From positions 868,001 to 932,000 of the forward strand of contig CBDCAA010000008.1 of assembly GCA_965213855.1 (NCBI GenBank): a stretch of DNA of 64,000 nucleotides, written 5' to 3'. Every line of letters starts with the position of its first letter. Position 1 is the stretch's first letter. The DNA is from JBBROS01 sp965213855. GTDB taxonomy: Bacteria; Pseudomonadota; Alphaproteobacteria; Acetobacterales; Acetobacteraceae. This document shows, piece after piece, positions 8,811-17,328 of this stretch. A model generated the notes under the pieces. The model made no database searches, had not been told where the DNA came from, and saw nothing but the letters and a program-made list of their open reading frames with translations. The position numbers and the translations under genes are program-made.

Positions 8811-10724
8811 CTATTCCGCTGCGCGAGCGACGGGCGTGTCGACCGTGGCGATCGAGCTCAGGAAGCCTTCGAACGCCAGCAATAGCCACAACGGCACTGC
8901 GTGGTCGGACCGCCCCTGCTCGTGACGGTCGATCATGCGGCCTACGGCGGCGCGGTCGAACAAGCCGCTATCCTGCATCGGCCCGCCGAGCAGCCGTTCC
9001 CGCAACAGCCCCGCCCGGTCACGGAAGAGGCCCGACAACGATGTCGCGAACCCCTGCTTCCGCCGATGCAAAATCTCGCTGGGGACCTTCCCCTCCAGCG
9101 CCTTCTTCAGCAGCCACTTGCCGTCCTGGCCGCGCAGCTTCAACGCCGGCGGCAACGACATGCCCCAGGCCAACAGGTTGTGATCCAGGAACGGCGCCCG
9201 GACTTCCAGCGAATGCGCCATGCTGGTGCGGTCGACCTTCGTCAGGATATCGCCGACCAGATAGGTGTTCACGTCGACGTATTGCGCCTGCAACAGCGTG
9301 TCGTCGGTGTCGCAGGCCTGCATCAGATCGACGATGCGAGCCGCCGGGTCATGCCCGTCGAGCTGGGCGCGCAGCGGCCCCGAGAACAACGCCCGCCGCT
9401 GCTCGTGATGCACCTTGGCGACCGTGCGATAGTAGCCGAGCGCGCTGTCCAGGCTGATCTCGGTCAACGTGTGCTTGGCCCGCAGCCAGCGCGGCGCCCA
9501 GTCCATCTTCGGATAGGCCGCAGCCAACTGCCCCAGCACGCCGCGCCGAAGACCCGCCGGAACGTAGGACCGCACCGCTTCTGCCACTTGGTGCCAGCGG
9601 TAGCGGCGGTAGCCCGCGAACACTTCGTCCCCGCCATCGCCGGAGATCGCGACCGTGACGTGCCGCCGGGCCAGCGCACAGACCGTCTCGGTCGGGACTG
9701 ACGAACTGTCGCCGAACGGCTCCCCGAACATCATCGCCTGCATCCGTGCGGCCGCGAAATAGTCGGCCACCGGCGCCTGGTCCACATGCTGGTGCGTGCC
9801 GTATCGCTCGGCCATCAGGCGCGCGAGCGGAGTCTCGTCCTCCCCGCCCGCGAAACCGATCGTGAACGTCTCGAGCGGGTCAGCCATCAGCCCGGCCGCC
9901 GTCGCCACCACTGCGCTGCTGTCCACCCCGCCCGACAGGAACGCGCCCAGCGGCACGTCGGCCACCAGGCGCAGGCGGGTCGCTGCCGTCAGATGCGCGG
10001 TCAGCCCTGCCAGCGCCTCCCCCTCATCCATCGCCCGTGTCTTGGTGGGCGCGGACCAGTAGCGGCGCGGCGCCTCGTGGCACCCCTCGCGCAGCATGAG
10101 GTAGTGCCCGGGTGGCAGCTTGTGGACGCCGTCGTAGATGGTGTGCGGGTCGGGCACGTAGCCGAACGCGAAGAAATCATCGACCGCCGCCGGCCCGATC
10201 CGGCGCGAGAGGCCCGGGACCTCCAGCATCGACCGCATCTCGGACCCGAACACCAGCGTGCCATCCGGCAGGCGCGCATAGTACAGGGGTTTCTTGCCAA
10301 GCCGGTCGCGCGCGAGGAACAGCGTCTTTTGCCGCCGGTCCCAGATCGCGAACGCGAACTGCCCGTTCAGGTGCTGCAGGCAATCCGGGCCCCAGCTCTC
10401 CCAGGCATGCACGATCGCCTCGGTGTCGCTGTGGTCGCTCCGGAACACGTGCCCAAGCGCCTGCAGCTTCGGCCACAACTCCGGAAAGTTGTAGATTTCG
10501 CCGTTGAACACGATGACGACCGACTCGTCCTCGTTCCACATCGGCTGGGCGCCGCCCGCGACGTCGACGATCGACAGGCGCCGGTGACCGAGGCCAACGC
10601 CAGCCTCGACATGGAACCCGTCCCCATCCGGCCCGCGATGGGCCAGCACGCCCGTCATGCGCGCGAGCAATCCACGGTCCACCGGATTGCCGTTCGGATG
10701 ATAGATCCCGGCCAGGCCACACAT
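8811..10724 (-). CDS. Asparagine synthase-type glutamine amidotransferase (exopolysaccharide-associated)
   Basis: This 637-aa protein starts MCGLAGIYHPNG. Cys2 is the class II glutaminase nucleophile, and RRLSIVDVAGGAQPMWNEDESVVIVFNGEIYN is the ammonia-producing domain. The synthetase half has the ATP pyrophosphatase loop in PLGAFLSGGVDSSAV and ends with LEVRAPFLDHNLL. The insert following the SAVV region and the overall length resemble the amidotransferases of exosortase/exopolysaccharide clusters more than biosynthetic AsnB; that sub-assignment is inference. A strong GGAGAG site precedes the ATG. The adjacent divergent GT4 gene and the GT2-GtrA gene support a role in surface glycan amidation. 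Confidence 0.88.
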   Translation of the reverse strand: MCGLAGIYHPNGNPVDRGLLARMTGVLAHRGPDGDGFHVEAGVGLGHRRLSIVDVAGGAQPMWNEDESVVIVFNGEIYNFPELWPKLQALGHVFRSDHSDTEAIVHAWESWGPDCLQHLNGQFAFAIWDRRQKTLFLARDRLGKKPLYYARLPDGTLVFGSEMRSMLEVPGLSRRIGPAAVDDFFAFGYVPDPHTIYDGVHKLPPGHYLMLREGCHEAPRRYWSAPTKTRAMDEGEALAGLTAHLTAATRLRLVADVPLGAFLSGGVDSSAVVATAAGLMADPLETFTIGFAGGEDETPLARLMAERYGTHQHVDQAPVADYFAAARMQAMMFGEPFGDSSSVPTETVCALARRHVTVAISGDGGDEVFAGYRRYRWHQVAEAVRSYVPAGLRRGVLGQLAAAYPKMDWAPRWLRAKHTLTEISLDSALGYYRTVAKVHHEQRRALFSGPLRAQLDGHDPAARIVDLMQACDTDDTLLQAQYVDVNTYLVGDILTKVDRTSMAHSLEVRAPFLDHNLLAWGMSLPPALKLRGQDGKWLLKKALEGKVPSEILHRRKQGFATSLSGLFRDRAGLLRERLLGGPMQDSGLFDRAAVGRMIDRHEQGRSDHAVPLWLLLAFEGFLSSIATVDTPVARAAE

Positions 10725-10876
10725 GGTGCACTCTCCTCTCGGGGAAGCATGCCGCAGCGCCTCCGACCGCGCCAGGGCAACATCGGGACCACCTCGACAC
10801 GCCCGGCCGACACGTGTGGCGCGCGCGGCACCGGTGTTGTAGCCACGATTTGTCACTATCCGGTTAGGACCAACTC

Positions 10877-11968
10877 GTGGACGGTCGTCCGGCCCCGTCT
10901 CCGCCTGCGCTTCTGCTCCACGCCTTCTCCACCTTCTCGGTGGGCGGCGTGCAGTCCCGATTCGCGACCCTTGCCAACCATTTCGGCCCCCGTTACCGCC
11001 ATGCCATCGTCGCCATGGACGGCGACCTCGCCGCCCACGCGCGGCTCGATCCGGCACTCGATGTCGCCTATCCGTCGATCGACCTCCCGAAGGGCGACAC
11101 GCCCGGCAACATCCGCCGCATCCGCGCGCTGCTGCGGTCGCTCCGGCCCACGGCGCTGCTCACCAGCAACTGGGGCACGATCGAATGGGCCATGGCCAAC
11201 CGCGTCGCCCTGGTGCGGCACGTCCATGTCGAGGACGGGTTCGGCCCGGAAGAGCGCGACCGCCAGTTGCCGCGCCGTGCGGTAACGCGACGCCTAATGC
11301 TCGCCGGCCGCACGGTCGTCGTCCCGTCGCTCACCCTGCGCCGCATCGCCACCGAAACCTGGCGCCTGAACCCGGCGCGCCTGCGCTATCTGCCGAACGG
11401 CATCGACCTCGCCCGCTTCGGCGCCGGCCCTGCCGCCACCTGGCCCGGCGAGGGCCCGGTGATCGGCACCGTCGCCGGCCTGCGCGCGGAAAAGAACGTC
11501 GCGCGCCTGCTGCACGCCGTTGCCCGCCTGTCATCCCCTGCCCGCCTGGTCATCATCGGCGACGGGCCCGAACGCGCCGCGCTCGAGGCGCTCGCCCAAT
11601 CCCTCGGCATCGCCGGCAGAACCACATGGGCTGGACAGCAGCCAGACCCGGCACCGCTGCTGCGCGGCATGGACATCTTCGCGATGTCGTCCGACACCGA
11701 GCAGATGCCCATCTCGCTGCTGGAGGCAATGGCCACCGCCCTCCCGGTCGCCGCGACCGACGTCGGCGACATCGCCGCCATCCTGCCTGCACCCCAGCAG
11801 CCCTACATCACCCCGTGCGACCCCGCCGCCCTCGGCGACGCGCTGGCCGCGCTCCTGGCCGACCCGGCTCTCCGCGCCTCCCTCGCGACCGCCAACCGCG
11901 CCCGCGCCGAAGCAGAATACGACCAGCAGCGCATGTTCGCCGGCTGGTCGGCCGTGTTCGACGGCTGA
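10877..11968 (+). CDS. Glycosyltransferase family 4 (GT-B fold)
   Basis: This 363-aa protein probably transfers a sugar to a lipid-linked or polysaccharide acceptor at the cytoplasmic face. The N-terminus has the glycine-rich donor-fold segment FSVGGVQSRFATLANHFG. The C-terminal half has RYLPNGIDLARF, TVAGLRAEKNVARLLHA and VIIGDGPERAAL, then the EX7E-type motif in SSDTEQMPISLLEAMATALPVAATDVGD. Translation starts at a GTG (10877) about 8 bp after TTAGGA. It is transcribed divergently from the amidotransferase gene. Confidence 0.9.
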   Translation: MDGRPAPSPPALLLHAFSTFSVGGVQSRFATLANHFGPRYRHAIVAMDGDLAAHARLDPALDVAYPSIDLPKGDTPGNIRRIRALLRSLRPTALLTSNWGTIEWAMANRVALVRHVHVEDGFGPEERDRQLPRRAVTRRLMLAGRTVVVPSLTLRRIATETWRLNPARLRYLPNGIDLARFGAGPAATWPGEGPVIGTVAGLRAEKNVARLLHAVARLSSPARLVIIGDGPERAALEALAQSLGIAGRTTWAGQQPDPAPLLRGMDIFAMSSDTEQMPISLLEAMATALPVAATDVGDIAAILPAPQQPYITPCDPAALGDALAALLADPALRASLATANRARAEAEYDQQRMFAGWSAVFDG

Positions 11969-11974
11969 CGCGCC

Positions 11975-11993
11975 GTCGAGCGTCCTGCTCGAC
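11975..11993. terminator. Hairpin between converging glycosyltransferase genes
   Basis: A perfect 7-bp inverted repeat, GTCGAGC / GCTCGAC with a 5-nt loop, lies 6 bp after the GT4 stop and about 30 bp before the end of the convergent GT2-GtrA gene. There is no T-run on either side, so if it ends transcription it would work as a weak or Rho-assisted bidirectional terminator. Confidence 0.45.
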
Positions 11994-12022
11994 CATTGGC
12001 CGTGTCGCAACCTTGGCCGGCC

Positions 12023-13171
12023 CTATGCCCGCCGGAACGGACGCCGACGCCACGTCAGGGTCGAGCCGACGGCGTAGTTCCACACCAGGCTCATCGCCGC
12101 ACCCGCCAGCCCGGCTGCCCACCAGGACTGCCGGCCGGTGCCGATCACGAACGCAGAAATATTGAGCTGCGCCACGGCGCCGAACCCGCACACGACGGCG
12201 AAGATCAGGAACCCGCGCCATACCCGCGCGCCGCGCAGCCGGCGGTCGCGGAAGGTGAACTTGTTGTTCAGCCAAAAATTGCCGGCGATCGCAAACAGCG
12301 TTGCGAGCGCCTGCGCCGGCTCGAACCCCAGCCCCACCTGCAGCCCGGCCCGCAGCACGAGCAGGTGCGCCAGCAGCCCGATCGCGCCCACGACAGCGAA
12401 CAGCAGGAACCGCACCGGCACGAAATGGCCGAGCGCCTTGTCCGCCAGCAGCATGCCGAAGTCGAGCAGCACCCCGGCATCGAGCTTGCTCTCGCCCGCA
12501 AGCCGGGTGCGGAACCGGAACGGCAGCTCCGTCACCCGCGGCCGCTCCGGCAACGATGCCAGCACGTCGAGCAGGATCTTGAACCCGATTGCCGACAAGT
12601 GGGGCAGGGCCTGAAGGAACACCGCCCGCGGCAGCATGAAGAACCCACTCATCGGGTCCGCGACCGGCACTCGCAGCAGCACCTGGCCAAGCCGGGTCGC
12701 AACGCCGGACATCCCCGCCCGGGTCTTGTCCCAGTCGCCCAGCCCGCCGCCGGGCACGTAACGGCTGCCGATCACGATGTCCGCCCCGTTCGCGCGCAGC
12801 ACGTCCAGCATCTGCGGCAGCAAGGCCTCGTCGTGCTGCAGGTCGCCGTCCATCGCCGCCACGTAGGTCGCGAGACTGGACTGCGCGCCCTCGATGAACG
12901 CCGAGGCGAGGCCACGGCGGCCGAACCGGTGCAGCAGGCGGACCCGCTGGTCCACCTGGCCGATCGCGGCGATCGCCTCGCGCGTGCCGTCCATCGACCC
13001 GTCATCGACGAACACGACCTCCCACGCGATGCCCGTCAATGTCGCACGCAGCCGGTCGACGACCGCGGCGACGTTGCCCTGCTCGTTCAGCACGGGGATC
13101 ACGACGCACAGTTCCGGCGCCGGCAGCGCGCGCGAGTCATCCGGGATGGAGAGTTGGGGCTGGTCGAGCAC
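12023..13171 (-). CDS. GT2 glycosyltransferase fused to a GtrA-type membrane domain
   Basis: This 382-aa protein resembles polyprenyl-phosphate sugar transferases (dolichol-phosphate mannosyltransferase/ArnC-like). The N-terminal GT-A domain has CVVIPVLNEQGNV, WEVVFVDDGSMDGT and the DxD-like AAMDGDLQHD. The last 130 or so residues contain four hydrophobic segments starting at RFLLFAVVGAIGLLAHLLV and the NFWLNNKFTFRDRR signature of GtrA proteins, which are thought to flip polyprenyl-linked sugars. The GTG at 13171 (VLDQPQLS) follows CAGGACCC. The longer frame upstream runs antisense through the next gene and is rejected. Confidence 0.88.
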   Translation of the reverse strand: MLDQPQLSIPDDSRALPAPELCVVIPVLNEQGNVAAVVDRLRATLTGIAWEVVFVDDGSMDGTREAIAAIGQVDQRVRLLHRFGRRGLASAFIEGAQSSLATYVAAMDGDLQHDEALLPQMLDVLRANGADIVIGSRYVPGGGLGDWDKTRAGMSGVATRLGQVLLRVPVADPMSGFFMLPRAVFLQALPHLSAIGFKILLDVLASLPERPRVTELPFRFRTRLAGESKLDAGVLLDFGMLLADKALGHFVPVRFLLFAVVGAIGLLAHLLVLRAGLQVGLGFEPAQALATLFAIAGNFWLNNKFTFRDRRLRGARVWRGFLIFAVVCGFGAVAQLNISAFVIGTGRQSWWAAGLAGAAMSLVWNYAVGSTLTWRRRPFRRA

Positions 13172-13313
13172 GTCGCCGGGTCCTGCAGGGGTCGCCAGTA
13201 TGCCCGGTTCGCCCGGGCCCGAACACCTCGGCCTGCGGCCCGCCGCGTCAGTGTTTGTCGCGCTCCGGCTCCGCACCGCTCGACAGCGGCGGCCCGCCGC
13301 CGAATAGTGCGGC

Positions 13314-14102
13314 ATGGACGCGACGACGCAGCCCGTGAGCTGGGCGACAGACGGGTACGTGGCGACGATCACGATGAACGACCCGCGCCGGCGCAACGCG
13401 CTCGGCCCGGCCATGCTGTCCGGTCTCATGCAGGCCCTCGCGTCCGCCCAGGCTGCCCGCGCCCGGGCCGTCATCCTGCGCTCGGCGCCGGGCAATACGG
13501 TGTGGTGCGCCGGCTTCGACATTAACGAATTGGCGCCCGGCCGCGACCCGCTGGCCCAGGACGGACCGTTGCAGGCGCTGTTTGGCGCCGTGCAGGCCTG
13601 CCCGGCGCCCGTGATCGCCATGCTGGACGGCAGCGCCTGGGGCGGCGGCGTCGACCTCGCGCTCCGCTGCGACATCGTCATCGCCAGCCCCGCTTGCACG
13701 CTGGCCTTCACCCCCGCCCGGCTCGGACTACCCTACGATCCCGAGGGGCTGCTGAACGTCCTCCTTCGCGGCGGCATGGCGCTGGCGATGGAGATGTTCG
13801 CGACCGGCGACGCCATGCCGGCTGAGCGCGCGCTGGCCGCGGGGCTGGTGAACCATGTCCTGCCAGCCGACGCGCTCGACAAGTTCACCCGCGCGATGGC
13901 CGCCCGCATTGCCGCGAACGCCCCGCTCTCGGTCGGCAGCGCAAAGCAGCAGCTTCGGGCCCTGAACGCCGCCCTGCCCCTGCCGGCCGCAACGTTGCAA
14001 CGCCTGCTGGAACAGCGGCAGGCTGCGCTGTCGAGCGAGGATTTCGCCGAAGGTCTCGAGTCGTTCCGCGCCAAGCGCCGTCCTGTCTTCGAAGGACGAT
14101 AG
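13314..14102 (+). CDS. Methylmalonyl-CoA decarboxylase-like enoyl-CoA hydratase family protein
   Basis: This 262-aa crotonase-fold protein aligns from memory along its length with E. coli ScpB/YgfG (methylmalonyl-CoA decarboxylase), more closely than with ordinary enoyl-CoA hydratases. Shared features include ILRSAPG, AGFDINEL, RDPLAQDGPL, GSAWGGGVDLALRCDIVIAS and TPARLGLPYDPEG. Tyr141 corresponds to the catalytic Tyr140 of YgfG. Phe68 stands where YgfG has His66. No Glu pair typical of hydratases is obvious. Decarboxylation of a malonyl-type CoA is therefore the best guess, but the His change leaves the activity uncertain. Confidence 0.78.
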   Translation: MDATTQPVSWATDGYVATITMNDPRRRNALGPAMLSGLMQALASAQAARARAVILRSAPGNTVWCAGFDINELAPGRDPLAQDGPLQALFGAVQACPAPVIAMLDGSAWGGGVDLALRCDIVIASPACTLAFTPARLGLPYDPEGLLNVLLRGGMALAMEMFATGDAMPAERALAAGLVNHVLPADALDKFTRAMAARIAANAPLSVGSAKQQLRALNAALPLPAATLQRLLEQRQAALSSEDFAEGLESFRAKRRPVFEGR

Positions 14103-14128
14103 CCCACGAGGCGTGACGGCCCTCGCTT

Positions 14129-14482
14129 CTACCCGGCCCCGCGTGGCCCCGCGCTGCCCACGGACACCATCACCAGCCCGTCCGTCGCCAGCCGCGCCGG
14201 ATACACCGTGATGTCGCATTCCCCCACCAGCACCTTGCCCGTCGCCAAATCGTAGCTCCGCTCGTGCAGGGGGCACATGATGGTCGTGCCGCCCATCATC
14301 CCGTCCGCCAGCGGCCCGCCCAGATGCGGGCATTCCGCCTGGCACGCGTACACATGGTCCTGGTGGGTACGGAACACCGCGATGGTCCTGCCGCCCACCA
14401 CGAAGTTCCGGCCCTCGCCGCGCGGGATTTGCGCCAGCGGCCCGATCGCGTGTTCGCTCCGGATCAGGGTCTCGCCCGGCAC
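14129..14482 (-). CDS. nirD: Nitrite reductase (NADH) small subunit
   Basis: This 117-aa Rieske-type protein is the partner of NirB in assimilatory nitrite reduction to ammonium. The [2Fe-2S] ligands are visible as C-x-H in AECPHLGGPL and C-x2-H in MCPLHERSYDLATG. Translation begins with a GTG immediately after the nirB stop codon, with no spacer, which implies strict coupling. It is the last gene of the nas/nir operon and converges with the crotonase gene. Confidence 0.94.
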   Translation of the reverse strand: MPGETLIRSEHAIGPLAQIPRGEGRNFVVGGRTIAVFRTHQDHVYACQAECPHLGGPLADGMMGGTTIMCPLHERSYDLATGKVLVGECDITVYPARLATDGLVMVSVGSAGPRGAG

Positions 14483-16927
14483 CTACGCCTCCACGGGGAT
14501 CAGGGACGCGAATTGGTTCGCCGTCTTCGGCGCCTGCCCATCCGTCCAGGGGTCGCGATACGCGGCGATCGCTGCCTCCACCGCCGCATCGAACCGCTCG
14601 CCCCAGCCCTCGCTGTCGTCCACCACCACGGCGCGGATGCGCTCGATCCCCACCCGCGGCACCCACGTGTAGGTCCGTTCCTTATACTTGGCGTCCTCGC
14701 GGTAGAACTGCATGAACCGCCCGGCGATCCTCATTACCGCGTCCTCGCCCTCGACCGTCGCCAGCAGGTCCGCCTTGCGCACATGCGCGCCGCCCGCCCC
14801 GCCGACGATGATCTCCCATTTGTTGTCGCCCACTGCGACCACGCCCAAGTCCTTGATCAGCGCCTCGGAGCAGTTGCGCGGGCAACCGGCCGTCCCGAGC
14901 TTCATCTTGCCGGGGCTGTCCGAGAAGGCGCGGAACGTCTTCTCGATCCGCTGCGCCAGACCCATGCTGTCGCCCAGCCCGAACCGGCAGTAGTCGATCC
15001 CGATGCAGCTCTTGCAGGTGCGGTAGCTCTTGCCCCAGGCGTGCCCGGCCGGCATCCCGATATCGTGCCAGATGCCCGGCAGGTCCTCTTTCTTCACGCC
15101 GACTAGGTCAATCCGCTGGCCGCCGGTCATCTTCACCAGCGGCACGTTATACTTCAACGCCGCCTGCGCGATCCGCATCAGCTCGGCCGGCGTGCAGATC
15201 CCGCCCGCCATCTCCGGCACCACGGAGAACGTCCCGTCCTTCTGGATGTTGCCGTGGACGCGGTCGTTGATGAAGCGCGCGTCCCGCTCATCCTCGTATT
15301 CGCCGGGCCAGATCGTGTTCAACAGCGACGAGAGCGGGATCTTGCTCGCCGGGTCCTCGACCCCGTCGCAGAGCGCGGCGAACACCGACGAGACCGAGCG
15401 CAGCCCGTGCTCCTTTATGATCGCCACCAGCTCCTGCTTCCTCATCGGGATGCACGGCACGTAGTAGTGCACCGAGGGATCTTCCTCGATGGTGCCGCCA
15501 GCGAACCAGGCCACCACATCGCCGATCAGCCCCTTGCACGAGCCGCAGCCCTTGCCGGCCCGCGTCGCGTTCATGACTGCCGACAGCGTCTTGTGCCCGG
15601 CCGCCACGCTGGCGCCGATCGCCGCCTTGCTGACGCCGTTGCAGTTGCATATCTGCGCCTCGCCCGGCATCTCGTCCAAGGTCACCTGCTGCGGCGGCGC
15701 GCCCAGGTCGAACAGCAACGACAGCCGCTCGTCCGGCAGCTTGCTGTCGCGGTCGAACGCCTGCATCAGGAACGCGGCCTTGCTGATGTCGCCCATCAGG
15801 ATGCCGCCCACCAGCCGCCCGTCCCGCACGATCAGCTTCTTGTAGGTCCCCTTCGCCGGCTCCTGGAACTGGATCACCTCGTCCCGCTCCTCCTTCGGCT
15901 GCGTGATCCCCATCGAGGCCAGCTCGACCCCCATCACCTTCAGCTTCGTCGCGAGCTTCGAGCCGTGATACGCCGCATCGCGGTTGGCGCCGGTCACGTG
16001 GTCGGCGAACACCTTCGTCTGGTCCCACAGCGGCGCCACCAGGCCATACACCATGCCCCGGTGCTGCGCGCATTCGCCGACGGAATAGACGTGCATGTCG
16101 TCGACCGAGCGCATGTGGTTGTCCACGACGATGGCGCGCTCCACCGTCAGCCCAGCGCTCCGTGCGATCTCGGCGTTCGGCCGGATCCCGGCCGCGATGC
16201 ACAGCAGCTCGCACTCGAGCGACGTGCCGTCCTTGAACGTCAGCCCTTCCACCCGCTCGGCGCCCAGCACCTCGGTCGTCGACGTCCCGAGCAGGACCTT
16301 GACGCCCATCTTTTCCATGGCTGCCCGCAGCATGCCGCCGCCGATCGGGTCGGTTTGCTGTTCCATGAGCTGTTGGCCCAGGTGCACGACAGTCACGTCG
16401 CAGCCATGGTTCAACAGACCACGCGCCGCCTCCAGCCCCAGCAGGCCGCCGCCGATCACCGCCGCCTTCTTCCCCGGCCCAGCCGCTGCCACCATGCCGT
16501 TCGTATCGTCGATCGTGCGGAAGCCGAACGCGCCCGGCTTGAGGCTCTTGTCCTCCCGGTGCAGGCCGGGGATGGGCGGCATGAACGAACGCGAGCCCGT
16601 CGCGATCAGCAGGACGTCATACGGCTCCTTGACCCCGTTGGCGGCGGTGACGACCTTTGCATACCGGTCGATCCCCGTGACCGGGGAGCCCGCGTGCAGC
16701 GTGATGTCGTTCTCCGCATACCAGGCGAGCGGGTTGAGGAAGATCTCCTCGTAGCTCTGCTGCCCGCTCAGGATGTTCGACAGCATGATCCGGTTGTAGT
16801 TGCCGTACGGCTCATCGCCGAACATCACGATGTCGAACAGGTCGGCGCCGCCGCGCGACAGCACGTCCTCAACCGCCCGGGCCCCCGCCATGCCGTTGCC
16901 GACGACGACCAGCTTCTGCTTTGCCAT
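14483..16927 (-). CDS. nirB: Nitrite reductase (NADH) large subunit
   Basis: This 814-aa siroheme enzyme reduces nitrite to ammonium with six electrons from NAD(P)H. Domains in order: an FAD/NAD pyridine-nucleotide reductase (VVVGNGMAG at the start, then AAVIGGGLLGLEAARG); a BFD-type [2Fe-2S] domain with CNCNG at about residue 429 and GKGCGSCKG at about 461; a ferredoxin-like half domain; and the siroheme/[4Fe-4S] domain with CKSCIGIDYC at about 637 and GCPRNC at about 682. The ATG at 16927 is preferred. A much longer open frame upstream is an antisense-free but out-of-frame extension through nasA and is rejected. Confidence 0.96.
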   Translation of the reverse strand: MAKQKLVVVGNGMAGARAVEDVLSRGGADLFDIVMFGDEPYGNYNRIMLSNILSGQQSYEEIFLNPLAWYAENDITLHAGSPVTGIDRYAKVVTAANGVKEPYDVLLIATGSRSFMPPIPGLHREDKSLKPGAFGFRTIDDTNGMVAAAGPGKKAAVIGGGLLGLEAARGLLNHGCDVTVVHLGQQLMEQQTDPIGGGMLRAAMEKMGVKVLLGTSTTEVLGAERVEGLTFKDGTSLECELLCIAAGIRPNAEIARSAGLTVERAIVVDNHMRSVDDMHVYSVGECAQHRGMVYGLVAPLWDQTKVFADHVTGANRDAAYHGSKLATKLKVMGVELASMGITQPKEERDEVIQFQEPAKGTYKKLIVRDGRLVGGILMGDISKAAFLMQAFDRDSKLPDERLSLLFDLGAPPQQVTLDEMPGEAQICNCNGVSKAAIGASVAAGHKTLSAVMNATRAGKGCGSCKGLIGDVVAWFAGGTIEEDPSVHYYVPCIPMRKQELVAIIKEHGLRSVSSVFAALCDGVEDPASKIPLSSLLNTIWPGEYEDERDARFINDRVHGNIQKDGTFSVVPEMAGGICTPAELMRIAQAALKYNVPLVKMTGGQRIDLVGVKKEDLPGIWHDIGMPAGHAWGKSYRTCKSCIGIDYCRFGLGDSMGLAQRIEKTFRAFSDSPGKMKLGTAGCPRNCSEALIKDLGVVAVGDNKWEIIVGGAGGAHVRKADLLATVEGEDAVMRIAGRFMQFYREDAKYKERTYTWVPRVGIERIRAVVVDDSEGWGERFDAAVEAAIAAYRDPWTDGQAPKTANQFASLIPVEA

Positions 16928-16941
16928 TCTGGGAACGCTCC

Positions 16942-17289
16942 TCAAATCTCGAGCATGCCGACGTCGAGCACGATCTGCCCCGTGACACCCTCCGGCGCCG
17001 CGATGAAGATCTCGATCTTGCTCTCGGGCTCGATGTCCTCGACGACCGCCAGCGGCACGTGCACGGCTCCCTTGGCGCCGATCGGGAACATGCGCACTGC
17101 CTTGCCATCCTGGACGAAGCTGACGGCGACCAGCGCGTCGGCGGAGTTGCCTGCCCGCAGGTAGATCATCTGCATCCGCTTGTCGCTCGGCACCGTGTAG
17201 ACGAGCTTGGCGTCGAGCAGCTTCGGGGCGGCGAGACCGGTCCCGCTGAAGGCGAACACGCCGTTGAGAAAGCGTGGGGTCGATTCCAT
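16942..17289 (-). CDS. Unknown 115-aa protein between nasA and nirB
   Basis: The function is not recognised. The protein is soluble, about 115 aa, beta-rich in appearance, with no signal peptide, cysteines or obvious catalytic motif. It opens MESTPRFLNGVFAFSGTG and ends VLDVGMLEI. The start is set at 17289 because the AAGGA site lies 6 bp before it; the ATG at 17295 directly abuts AAGGA and is too close. It sits in the nitrate-nitrite reductase operon, 39 bp after nasA and 14 bp before nirB, so a role in assembly, stability or regulation of one of these enzymes is plausible but unproven. Confidence 0.82.
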   Translation of the reverse strand: MESTPRFLNGVFAFSGTGLAAPKLLDAKLVYTVPSDKRMQMIYLRAGNSADALVAVSFVQDGKAVRMFPIGAKGAVHVPLAVVEDIEPESKIEIFIAAPEGVTGQIVLDVGMLEI

Positions 17290-17328
17290 GGCCATTCCTT
17301 ATCGAAACAAAGTCATACTGGCCGGGTC

